26,837 nt of DNA, taken from positions 1 to 26,837 of IMG/VR virus record IMGVR_UViG_3300050121_000115; one strand, given 5' to 3'. This stretch comes from a virus. A model generated the notes under the pieces. That model was not told where the DNA came from. It did not search any database and worked only from the letters and a program-made list of their open reading frames with translations. The position numbers and the translations under genes are program-made. Below are positions 6,675-13,812 of the stretch, one piece after another. Each line of letters begins with the position of its first letter. Positions within the stretch are counted from its first letter, which is position 1.

Positions 6675-8180
6675 ATGAGTGATCCGCGCTGGCCTGCTTT
6701 CGTCGAGCGCTATGCCTTCAACGCCTATCGGTTCGCCATCGAAGTCTGCTCGATGGAGCCGACCTGGCAGCAGCGCGACCTCCTGAATAGCGTATCTCCC
6801 TTCGGTTCGCGTACATCGGTGTCGTCTGGTCACGGGACGGGAAAAACTGCCAGCTTCGGTGTGCTCTGCCTTTGGCACTTGACCTGCTACGCCAAGTCCA
6901 ACACCTACCTGACGGCGCCGAAGCTGAAGACCCTTCAGGAAGGTGTGTGGCAAGAGATCGGTAACCGCAAGGATGGCATTCTCAAAGGCCCGCACGCTTG
7001 GATCTTCGATTACATCGTGATCGAGGCCGAGAAGGTCTACATCAAGGGTTATAAGTCGCAGTGGTTCGTATCATGCCGCACGGCGCCTCAGGGTCGCCCG
7101 GAGGCCCTGGCCGGTACGCACAACCAGTACCTGCTGTGGCTCGCAGATGAGGCATCAGGCATCCCGACTGCCAACTTCAACGTGATCACAGGTGCGCTGT
7201 CTGACCACCGCAACCGATTTGCCATAGCCAGCCAGCCAACGCGCCCGAGCGGATTCTTCTACGAGACGCACCACAAGTTTTCGACGCGCAACAAAGGCCG
7301 GTGGAACGCGCTGACGTTCAACTCTGAGATGTCGCCTATCGTCTCGGTGCAATTCATCCTCGACAAGCGCCTGGAGTACGGCGGCAAGGACTCGGCAGAA
7401 TACCAGGTCAAGGTTCTGGGTATCTTCCCCACGAACAGCGATAAGTACATGCTCGGGCGCAGCACTATCGAGAAGTGCATCGGCGCGCCTGCGGTGATCA
7501 AGGCGGGGGAGTTCTACGGCCATCTCGTAGTCGTGGACGTCGCGGCAGCCGCACACCGAGACAAAACCGTAGCCTTCCACTGCAAGGTTATCGGTACGGG
7601 CGACCGGATGGAACCAGATCCCCGGCGTATGGACGCGGTCGGTATCCCACTATTCACAAACGGCCTGGACTGGACCCCCTCGGCGCGCATCATCGCCGAC
7701 TATGTCGCCAGGCTGTCCAACTGCACCGTAGTTGTCGATGCCCACGGCATGGGCGTGCAGTTCGCCAAGCGCCTTGAAGAGTTCGGTGTCGAGCACGTCA
7801 TCAAAGCCTACTGGGGCACCAAAAACTTTTCGAAGCGCTACAAGGATCGTTTCTTCAATAAGCGGGCACAGTGCGCGATCCACGCCAAAGAGGCCATTGA
7901 GGATGGTCGCGTTACTCTGACAGACCAGTATCAGGCTGACCTGCTGGATCAGGGCAGCCGGATACCGTTCGGCATGGACGATCATGGCCGATGGAGGATT
8001 GCTGGGAAAGATGACATGGCGAAAGACGGCATACCTTCCCCCGACCTTTTCGATACTGTTTGCATGGCTTTTCTTGAGAATGTCAGCTATATCCAGTGCG
8101 ATTCGATACCGGGTGACAGCGAGGTCGGAGAGGCAGTAGGGCGTATCGCGGACGCCCTGGCAGGTGTTGAGCTTGCATAA
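6675..8180 (+). CDS. terL: Terminase large subunit
   Basis: This is the ATP-driven DNA packaging motor and headful or site-specific nuclease, acting at the portal vertex. In the 501-residue product the Walker A motif is SGHGTGKT (51-58), Walker B is LLWLADEA with D158 and the catalytic E159, and the coupling motif is SQPT (186-189). The RuvC-like nuclease half shows the expected acidic residues: D288 in LVVVDVA, D355 in VVVDAHGMG, and D457/D460 in SPDLFD. Length is typical. The start is uncertain: ATG 6675 lacks a ribosome site, while TTG 6657 has GAGGT only three bases ahead; the frame closes at 6654-6656. No small terminase subunit is recognisable in the window. Confidence 0.95.
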   Translation: MSDPRWPAFVERYAFNAYRFAIEVCSMEPTWQQRDLLNSVSPFGSRTSVSSGHGTGKTASFGVLCLWHLTCYAKSNTYLTAPKLKTLQEGVWQEIGNRKDGILKGPHAWIFDYIVIEAEKVYIKGYKSQWFVSCRTAPQGRPEALAGTHNQYLLWLADEASGIPTANFNVITGALSDHRNRFAIASQPTRPSGFFYETHHKFSTRNKGRWNALTFNSEMSPIVSVQFILDKRLEYGGKDSAEYQVKVLGIFPTNSDKYMLGRSTIEKCIGAPAVIKAGEFYGHLVVVDVAAAAHRDKTVAFHCKVIGTGDRMEPDPRRMDAVGIPLFTNGLDWTPSARIIADYVARLSNCTVVVDAHGMGVQFAKRLEEFGVEHVIKAYWGTKNFSKRYKDRFFNKRAQCAIHAKEAIEDGRVTLTDQYQADLLDQGSRIPFGMDDHGRWRIAGKDDMAKDGIPSPDLFDTVCMAFLENVSYIQCDSIPGDSEVGEAVGRIADALAGVELA

Positions 8181-8188
8181 CTTAGTGG

Positions 8189-8217
8189 TTGCAAATGCAT
8201 TAGCGTGTTGTTATGTT
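8189..8217 (+). promoter_or_regulatory. Putative promoter after terminase
   Basis: TTGCAA (8189-8194), a 17-base spacer and TATGTT (8212-8217) each match the sigma-70 consensus at 4 of 6 bases. It shares TTGCAA-n-TG-n-ATT with the putative promoter at 1164. If real, transcription begins near 8224, consistent with the ATG at 8255 being the start of the next gene. Confidence 0.35.
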
Positions 8218-8254
8218 TGAGCCATTCTCAACGCCGTTACAGGACAACGCGAAA

Positions 8255-8458
8255 ATGATGGCACTGATGCTGACCCTCTGCATGACCCAATCGACCCTGG
8301 AAACCTGCGCCCCAGACCAAAAGCGTGGGCCGATCATCCTGGTGGCACACATCGAATCTCGCGAGCAGTGCGACAACGCCACGGCGTTCTATTCCAAGGT
8401 CCTGGGTAAAGGCCCTGATCAGAACTGGAAAATGACCTGTGAGGTTGAGGAGTCGTGA
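8255..8458 (+). CDS. Small cysteine-containing protein, possibly exported
   Basis: ATG 8255 is preferred because AGGA (8241-8244) lies 10 bases ahead; an in-frame ATG at 8213 has no ribosome site and falls within the putative promoter. The 67-residue product begins MMALMLTLCMTQSTLETC, a short hydrophobic run that could be a weak signal sequence, although it lacks positive charge at the front. Cysteines at residues 9, 18, 39 and 62 could form disulfides if the protein is exported. No family recognised. The stop overlaps a GTG of the next frame. It belongs to a small insert between terminase and the next virion gene. Confidence 0.65.
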   Translation: MMALMLTLCMTQSTLETCAPDQKRGPIILVAHIESREQCDNATAFYSKVLGKGPDQNWKMTCEVEES

Positions 8459-8463
8459 GAGCC

Positions 8464-8844
8464 ATGAGAGCCGACGTCAGAATTTGCGCGGTCTGCGAGC
8501 ATACACAGGCGATTGATGACATTCGTGCTCATAGCTGCGCGGGCGTATTGCGCAACCGCGTGCTGGAGTTGAAGACGCTGCTGGCAATCCGCGACACTCA
8601 GTTATTCACGGCGAACGCTACGATCAGCACCATGCACGCCATCGCAGGCCATGATGATCGTAAGCCGGTGGATGCGGTGATGGGGATCTCGCGCTATGCA
8701 CGGCGCATGGCCGATCTGTCATCAGGAAATTACGACCGTGGCACCCGGACAACCGCACTGCTGGCGATACAGATCGTCAGGCAAGGTGGATCTCGGCGCC
8801 GGATAATGAAGCGCCTGCTGGACCTCGCAGGCCGCATCGACTGA
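8464..8844 (+). CDS. Hypothetical protein with N-terminal zinc-like motif
   Basis: ATG 8464 has TGAGGAG (8446-8452) 11 bases ahead; GTG 8455, which overlaps the upstream stop as GTGA, is an alternative start. The 126-residue product starts MRADVRICAVCEHTQ and shows C-x2-C-x11-H-x-C within the first 27 residues, a possible small zinc knuckle, followed by a helix (RNRVLELKTLLAIRDTQLF) and an arginine-rich C-terminal helical part. No domain is recognised. A DNA-binding or assembly role is possible but unsupported. Confidence 0.7.
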   Translation: MRADVRICAVCEHTQAIDDIRAHSCAGVLRNRVLELKTLLAIRDTQLFTANATISTMHAIAGHDDRKPVDAVMGISRYARRMADLSSGNYDRGTRTTALLAIQIVRQGGSRRRIMKRLLDLAGRID

Positions 8845-8881
8845 ATCACCCAATCAGAAACCACACGAACCGGAGAGCACC

Positions 8882-9358
8882 ATGAAAAAGATTATCGCTT
8901 CAATTGCATTGACCCTGTGCGTCGGCGTGGCCCACGCTGAATTAGATGCCAATGCCGACCCGCTCGGCGCCAACTGGGTATCTGGAAGTTTCACCGGGGT
9001 CTATGTCATCCCTGGTCACGAGGGCCTCGTGCGCATGGCCTACGACACCATCACCTTTCGCGTCATGGTGGGTGACGGCGTACCATTCCGAAATCTGAAG
9101 ATCGATTCCTACGATATCAATCGCGGAACCGTCAACATCACCTACACGTACGAAGGGCATCCGCAGATGGGGACGATGCAGAAGTACGATGATGGCGTGA
9201 TGATCACTCTTGGCAATGGCTCCCAGATCCCTTTGCAGTCGATCCGTGTGGCGACCAAGATGGATGTGAAGGCCCTGTTCTGCGCTACTGCAAACACTGA
9301 TACGCCGCCGCGTGGTGATCGTGGTTTCAATTGCGCGGACATGACGGCCAGCAACTGA
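8882..9358 (+). CDS. Periplasmic protein with signal peptide, unknown role
   Basis: The 158-residue product has a textbook Sec signal peptide: MKK, a hydrophobic core, and AHA as the cleavage site (after residue 19). The mature part is rich in beta-strand-like segments (for example SGSFTGVYVIPG and TVNITYTYEG) and has two cysteines (C134, C151) that could form a disulfide near the C-terminus. GGAGA (about 8872) serves as the ribosome site. A secreted protein amid packaging and structural genes suggests a moron-type cargo, perhaps altering the host envelope or excluding other phages; a lysis-associated role is an alternative. No homologous family is recognised by eye. Confidence 0.8.
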   Translation: MKKIIASIALTLCVGVAHAELDANADPLGANWVSGSFTGVYVIPGHEGLVRMAYDTITFRVMVGDGVPFRNLKIDSYDINRGTVNITYTYEGHPQMGTMQKYDDGVMITLGNGSQIPLQSIRVATKMDVKALFCATANTDTPPRGDRGFNCADMTASN

Positions 9359-9364
9359 CCGGAA

Positions 9365-9394
9365 GGCGCGGAGGTCATCGGAAACCGCCGCGCC
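9365..9394 (+). other. GC-rich hairpin after the secreted-protein gene
   Basis: GGCGCGG (9365-9371) and CCGCGCC (9388-9394) form a 7-bp stem with a 16-base loop, six bases after the stop. No T-tract follows. It begins with CGGAAGGC (9360-9367), a one-mismatch copy of the recurring CGGAAAGC octamer. Confidence 0.35.
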
Positions 9395-9406
9395 GGTAGC
9401 GCCATC

Positions 9407-9426
9407 GCCCCATTCACAATCGGGGC
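9407..9426 (+). other. Small hairpin touching the next start codon
   Basis: GCCCC (9407-9411) can pair with GGGGC (9422-9426), which ends directly at the ATG of the next gene. The G-run is also the only ribosome-site-like sequence there, so pairing could dampen translation. The stem is only 5 bp and may be chance. Confidence 0.25.
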
Positions 9427-9726
9427 ATGATTGAGACTTCCCGACTGTATCGCATGGTTCGTACGTTCGCGCTCACCGAGCCAGTTTGGTCGGGCGACCG
9501 TCAGACGTACTTCACTAAGCCCGATGAATACTTCGACCCCACGCTGATTTCTCGGCGCGTCTACGGTACGCCTGACGAATACCTCGTGATCATCGCAGCG
9601 GCAGGCATCGACCGCATCACAACACAAAAGCTTACCGAGCGCGAGCTGGTGCTCCCGACCTCGGCGAAGCTGTCTGCGATGAAGTCCGCCCTCGGGATCG
9701 CCACTGTCATGACGTCGGTGCGCTGA
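9427..9726 (+). CDS. Small structural protein, possible gp53-like baseplate wedge
   Basis: The 99-residue product has the pattern of small LysM-like or T4 gp53-like wedge proteins: W21 and an aromatic run, then EYFDPTLISRRVYGTPDEYL (residues 35-52), a hydrophobic helix (LVIIAAAGI), and a final L-x-E-R-x-L-V-L-P strand (69-77). In that family the recurrent features are a 'YG-x-P' turn, a helix and a 'L-x-x-G/E-x-x-L-x-I/V-P' end. This is a motif-level resemblance, so baseplate wedge is a moderate call; another connector or tail-completion protein is possible. The next gene starts one base after the stop. Confidence 0.5.
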   Translation: MIETSRLYRMVRTFALTEPVWSGDRQTYFTKPDEYFDPTLISRRVYGTPDEYLVIIAAAGIDRITTQKLTERELVLPTSAKLSAMKSALGIATVMTSVR

Positions 9727-9727
9727 T

Positions 9728-10813
9728 ATGGCAAAGGCTGACCCAGGCCATCTAATTGCCGTCAACAAGGCGCTGAAAGAAGCCGTCGCTAGGCACAAGT
9801 CTGGTGTCTCTGATCGAAGTGTTTCAGATATTCTGATCTCACCCGATGAGATCGCAGGCGCCTATGATCTCCAACGCAACCTTCTGACAACGCTTGGTGG
9901 AAATGGCCATAGGCCTATAACCCCAAGCGATATAGAGGCATTCGCTGCAACTGCAAGGCTTCTCGGAAAGAAGGCGATTGGCGGTATCACTGCGCAGCGA
10001 ATGCTCGATACGTCGATGCCAGGTCCGCGCGAGCGAGCGCACAAAGAGATCCATACCGCTATCCCGATCCAGGCCAGAGGTGGCACGGTCACATTTCAGA
10101 CGAACGCTGGCCCTAAGTCGATCCATAGACGGCACATGGTTCGCATAGTGTTTTTAGAGTTCGAGAACTGTGTAGTTAATCCAGCCGAGCCCAAGAGCGC
10201 CGTGACGAAAATGCTCAAGGGAAAGCTGAAGATCGACTGCAACTGCGAGGATTGGCGATACCGATTACGTTACATCGCAACTATCGGAGGGTGGGAAGCT
10301 GGGCCATGGTTTGAATCGGCATACCCAAAAATTACCAACCCGCTCCTTCACGGTTGCGGGTGCAAGCACGCACTGCGAGTGATGACCTCTATCCTCGGTT
10401 CGCCGACGTTCAAAAGCTACGCGATAAAAATGATCACTGATGCGCGAACTGCTGTTGAGCGTGTCAAGTCGAACAACACAGTCAAGGCCATGAAGGAATA
10501 TGCCGACAAGCTGGCTAAGGAGTCCTACCGTCAGCGTCGAGTGGTCTCATCGGATGACAAGAAAGCCGAGCGCGAACGCTGGAAACAAACTCAGGCCATG
10601 AAGGCTTCGGTTGCTGACGTCAAAAAGGCAGCTGCCGAGCAGGCCAGGAAGGCCGAGGTCAAAGACAAGCGCAAAGCCATCAGCGACACCAAGAAGGCCA
10701 TCAAGTCAGCGCAGTCGCTCATGGATAACCCGCGTACAAGCGAGGCCATCCGCTTGATGTTGCGCGCCGAGATCGCCGACCGCCAAGCCGACATCGACAG
10801 AATGAGCAAGTGA
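9728..10813 (+). CDS. Virion-region protein with SWIM-like zinc motif
   Basis: The 361-residue product carries C171-x-C173 ... C212-x-H214, a SWIM-like zinc pattern (C-x-C, 38 residues, C-x-H), with C210 as an extra cysteine and the surrounding words DCNCEDWRY and ITNPLLHGCGCKH. SWIM motifs bind nucleic acids or proteins. The conserved 'CxC...NP...CKH' wording occurs in other phage structural-region proteins as far as I recall, but its role there is not known to me. Residues 1-95 are helical; the C-terminal 110 residues are a Lys/Ala/Glu-rich helix likely to form a coiled coil. Placement between a gp53-like gene and the portal suggests a head-completion, neck or internal virion protein. Confidence 0.7.
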   Translation: MAKADPGHLIAVNKALKEAVARHKSGVSDRSVSDILISPDEIAGAYDLQRNLLTTLGGNGHRPITPSDIEAFAATARLLGKKAIGGITAQRMLDTSMPGPRERAHKEIHTAIPIQARGGTVTFQTNAGPKSIHRRHMVRIVFLEFENCVVNPAEPKSAVTKMLKGKLKIDCNCEDWRYRLRYIATIGGWEAGPWFESAYPKITNPLLHGCGCKHALRVMTSILGSPTFKSYAIKMITDARTAVERVKSNNTVKAMKEYADKLAKESYRQRRVVSSDDKKAERERWKQTQAMKASVADVKKAAAEQARKAEVKDKRKAISDTKKAIKSAQSLMDNPRTSEAIRLMLRAEIADRQADIDRMSK

Positions 10814-10820
10814 GACTGAC

Positions 10821-11315
10821 ATGCTGAACAACGTACCGATACAAGTGAACCGGATCACGCGGCAGATAGTGCTACGTCATCCTAACGCGATGCCTTGCAC
10901 TGTGCAGAGGAAGACTGTCAATCGTACTGCTGGCACGTCCGAGGGTGGCCTGCCGACTCTTGGGGGGGCCGGGGTTCTGGACAGTGAAGACGAGGCTGAC
11001 TTCACTTACTCGGACCTTGGTGCCGCAAGCATCCTGTTCGCCGACATCTATACGCCGGATATCGGCAACATGTCAGACGACGACAGCGTCCCGATCTATG
11101 CAGAAGGGATGATCCAGGCCCAGGTCGAATGCGTTGTTGATCCTACCAACTCGGCCTATTTCTTCGCCGACAAGCATGACCTCGTCATTGCCACGCCTGG
11201 CGCTGGAATCATCATCCCTTACGAGGTTGTGGGTGTCACTTCGAAGGGCAACATCCCGCCATATACGCGCCTGTTATTGCTCAACCCACGGGAAGACTTG
11301 CTGGTGGGTATCTGA
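10821..11315 (+). CDS. Unrecognised protein next to portal, likely structural
   Basis: The 164-residue product begins MLNNVPIQVNRITRQIVL and is rich in beta-strand-like segments, with an acidic loop (SEDEADFTYSDLG, about residues 54-66) and a C-terminal part (IPYEVVGVTSKGNIPPYTRLLLLNPR) that looks like an Ig- or barrel-type fold. It could be a head-tail joining or tail-completion protein, judging from size, composition and position just before the portal gene. No family is recognised. It includes a G7 run at 10962-10968 within Gly codons. The stop is followed immediately by the CGGAAAGC octamer. Confidence 0.65.
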   Translation: MLNNVPIQVNRITRQIVLRHPNAMPCTVQRKTVNRTAGTSEGGLPTLGGAGVLDSEDEADFTYSDLGAASILFADIYTPDIGNMSDDDSVPIYAEGMIQAQVECVVDPTNSAYFFADKHDLVIATPGAGIIIPYEVVGVTSKGNIPPYTRLLLLNPREDLLVGI

Positions 11316-11316
11316 T

Positions 11317-11324
11317 CGGAAAGC
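11317..11324 (+). repeat. CGGAAAGC octamer at start of pre-portal gap
   Basis: CGGAAAGC begins one base after the stop of the gene ending at 11315. The same octamer opens the gaps before terminase (6529), before the long fibre gene (20708) and before the last gene (26293). The 79-base gap that follows has no good hairpin beyond a GCG-CTAA-CGC turn. Confidence 0.5.
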
Positions 11325-11394
11325 GCTAACGCAACAATGGTCGGCCAGTCCCTAAGATGGTCCAAACGAATCCGTATTTTGCGCTTGGAATTTT

Positions 11395-12981
11395 ATGGCT
11401 GACTCGACTGAAAGTGGCATGTGGGCGCGGGCCAAGAAACTGGCGCAGGCGCTGGTGGATGGTGACCGGGCCATTGCCCAGGTTGATTCTGCCGATACGA
11501 TGATGGGCTATGACACGGTCAGCGTGTCGATGCTGCTGGGTTCTGGCGACCGCGTTGCCCGCTCCCGCGTAATGATCTATGAGAAGTTCGCGCGCATGAT
11601 GGAAGACCCCATCATTGCAACTGCATTGCGTTTGCACGTCACTCAGGCGCTCGGAGGCCATGAGACCACCGGGGATACCGTCTTCATCGAGGTGAAGCCT
11701 GGTAGTGAGAAATACGCGAAGTATGTGAATGATCTCAAGCTTAACTGCGCGCCTATTTTCAATCGCGAGGCGCATGGTGTTTCGTTCAACGCGGCTGGCT
11801 TCGGAGATTCCTACGCCAGGGTGTACCTGAAGGACGGCGAGGGCCTGATCGATATCAGCTGCAACGAGATGGTGTACCCGCCCATGGTGCAGCCATATGA
11901 GAAGGGCAACGCCACCGTGGGCTATGTAGTTTCTAGCGGTGAGAAGCAGCAGGTGCGCCTGCTGCCAACCCAGATGGCACGTATGAAAATGCCTCGCCTT
12001 CTGTGGATTCCGCAGATGAAGGCTATCGAGAAAGCCTACCGCTACCACCTCGAAGAGGACGACATCCAGAATCTTCCAGCCATGCCAGCCATGGTCGGCG
12101 GATCGTTTCTGTACGAGGCCGAGGAGCCATATGAGCGTCTTCGCGCCTCGCTGCTTGGCCTGGTAGGCCAGCGCATCCTCGGCACCATCGACGAGAACCT
12201 GATCACTGTAGAGACCGAAGGCATGTCGCTCCAGCAGCGCAAGACATTCATGGCCAGCATCAACAAGATGCTGACCAAGTCGAAGGAAGTCGCCGAGAAG
12301 GCGGTGCGCGAAAACAAGCCGGTCACGACGCGTCAGTATCACGTTCTCCCGGTCAGCGGCCAGAAGCAGGTCACCAGCATCTCTAGCTTCCAAGGCGCCA
12401 CGGCAACCAACGGCATGACCATCGACGACGTGATGCTCCAAGCCAAGCTGCTGGCGGGCGCACTCGGCATCGACTTGGCCCTGCTTGGCTTCTCTGATCA
12501 GTTGTCGGGTGGGCTCGGGGATGGTGGCTTCTTCCGTGTATCCGCTCAGGCAGCCGAGCGCAGCCGAATGATCCGGACCGCGCTGTCCTCATTCTTCCAC
12601 TATCTGATTGACCTACACACATGGTCGAAGTGGGGATTTGTGTGGGAGGACGGCGACCGCCCATACGAGATCAATTTCTACGGCTCGATCAGCGCCCTGG
12701 AAGCTGAGAATACCGAGACTCACGAGCGGAAGATCAATGGCAGTGCAGTGCTGATGACTGTTCTGGATTCGATGCGAAATCTCGGGCTGCCAGAGGACAC
12801 CATGGTCAGCCTGCTGTCTTCCGAGATGGGCTTCGATGAGGAAGACGCGAAGAAGATCGCCCGAGGCATCAAGGAGGCGAAGCCGCCCCAGTCAATGATG
12901 GGTGGTGGCTTTGGTGACGATAGTTTCAGTACGTCGCCTGTCTCCAAGCAGGTGAATGAAGAGGAAGCGAGTAATGCGTAA
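11395..12981 (+). CDS. Portal protein
   Basis: The 528-residue product is the dodecameric portal through which DNA enters the head. Support: size; an N-terminal helical part followed by YEKFARMMEDPIIATALRLH (about residues 62-81), a characteristic portal 'double helix' segment; a middle beta region with NAAGFGDSYARVYL; a long stem helix with LLGLVGQRILGTIDENLITVE; and a C-terminal wing/clip region with GISxxLLG-like wording (GALGIDLALLGFSDQL), ending in a glycine- and acid-rich tail. Position after terL and before a probable prohead protease fits. ATG 11395 has CTTGGAA upstream as a weak ribosome site. It overlaps the protease gene by eight bases. Confidence 0.85.
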   Translation: MADSTESGMWARAKKLAQALVDGDRAIAQVDSADTMMGYDTVSVSMLLGSGDRVARSRVMIYEKFARMMEDPIIATALRLHVTQALGGHETTGDTVFIEVKPGSEKYAKYVNDLKLNCAPIFNREAHGVSFNAAGFGDSYARVYLKDGEGLIDISCNEMVYPPMVQPYEKGNATVGYVVSSGEKQQVRLLPTQMARMKMPRLLWIPQMKAIEKAYRYHLEEDDIQNLPAMPAMVGGSFLYEAEEPYERLRASLLGLVGQRILGTIDENLITVETEGMSLQQRKTFMASINKMLTKSKEVAEKAVRENKPVTTRQYHVLPVSGQKQVTSISSFQGATATNGMTIDDVMLQAKLLAGALGIDLALLGFSDQLSGGLGDGGFFRVSAQAAERSRMIRTALSSFFHYLIDLHTWSKWGFVWEDGDRPYEINFYGSISALEAENTETHERKINGSAVLMTVLDSMRNLGLPEDTMVSLLSSEMGFDEEDAKKIARGIKEAKPPQSMMGGGFGDDSFSTSPVSKQVNEEEASNA

Positions 12982-13810
12982 GACCACCGGCCTGATCAGA
13001 TTCAACGTTGCTGAGCGCGACCGGATGTTCCGAGGCCAGGATCGCAGCTTCGATATTCCTTCGGTCATGCGTGTGATCAACGGGCGCTCCGTGCAGGAGC
13101 GGGTCAAGAGCGGCGACATGTTCGGCTACTTCGGCCACTGGCCTCGCGAGAAGTTTGGGCTCGATCCTGCGGAGGGCGGCATTCTCAACGGCAAACAGTT
13201 TTCGCTTGAGCCCGCCATACGCACGACATCGATCAAGGCGCACCCTAATGGTGATATCGAGCATGAAATCGAATTTCTCGACACCTCGTCTGGCCGTATT
13301 GCAGCTCGCGTCTACGGCAGCAAAGCCTATGGGTTCTCGTCGGCGATTCGCGCGCGTGCGGTTAATGGTCGCGACCTTGCCACCGACTTTTTCGGCTTTG
13401 ATCTGGTCAAAGAGCCGAACTACAACACGAATCGCGGTTATGTGCTCGATAGCGTGAGCGGCGAAGATATCGCGATCCTCGACGAGGTCGCCGACCGCGA
13501 TGCATTGTTCGAGACCGTCAACGAGATGCTGGACGTTAAGCAGAGGGAAATCGACAGTATGAAGGCGATCCTTGAGAGCCTGACGGCTGAGAATACCGAG
13601 CTGATCAGTATGCTGTCGAAGAAAACTGGCAAGACTGAAGCAATTCTCGACGGCGTCCTCGATGTGGGGCGCCTGCCGATTCACGGCAACTCGGCGCTGT
13701 TCGATAACGCGCATGACTTTCTCACTGTAGACCTGCCGCGAATCCAGCGGCCTCGCGAGGAGCCCGTCCCTACCCCCCAAGCTGATGCCTTCTTTGAGCG
13801 CCTGCGTTAA
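12974..13810 (+). CDS. Probable prohead protease with coiled-coil tail
   Basis: ATG 12974 has GAGGAA (12961-12966) 8 bases upstream and lies within the portal stop region; ATG 12956 is an alternative. In the 278-residue product, residues 48-150 match the layout of phage capsid maturation proteases: GYFGHWP (51-57), EHEIEFLDTSSG with H97, then KAYGFSSAIRA with S122/S123 as candidate nucleophile, and FFGFDLVKEPNYNTNRGYVLD (139-159). The H-then-S spacing suits the herpes-assemblin-like fold, but catalytic residues are inferred. Residues 184-217 are a heptad-like coiled coil, possibly a scaffold segment. No separate scaffold or major capsid gene follows, which is unusual. Confidence 0.7.
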   Translation: MRKTTGLIRFNVAERDRMFRGQDRSFDIPSVMRVINGRSVQERVKSGDMFGYFGHWPREKFGLDPAEGGILNGKQFSLEPAIRTTSIKAHPNGDIEHEIEFLDTSSGRIAARVYGSKAYGFSSAIRARAVNGRDLATDFFGFDLVKEPNYNTNRGYVLDSVSGEDIAILDEVADRDALFETVNEMLDVKQREIDSMKAILESLTAENTELISMLSKKTGKTEAILDGVLDVGRLPIHGNSALFDNAHDFLTVDLPRIQRPREEPVPTPQADAFFERLR

Positions 13811-13812
13811 TC

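Noticed and set aside
8213-8254. Longer form of the small gene starting at ATG 8213
   Set aside because: No ribosome site at 8213, which also overlaps the putative -10 element; ATG 8255 has AGGA at spacing 10.
11326-12441. Long open frame on the minus strand (371 codons) opposite the portal gene
   Set aside because: It lies antisense to a well-supported portal gene; the translation is rich in His, Arg and Leu with no family signature, as expected for a shadow frame in GC-rich DNA.
12926-13780. Minus-strand frame (284 codons) opposite the protease gene
   Set aside because: Antisense to the better supported + strand gene, which has a ribosome site, stop overlap and recognisable motifs.
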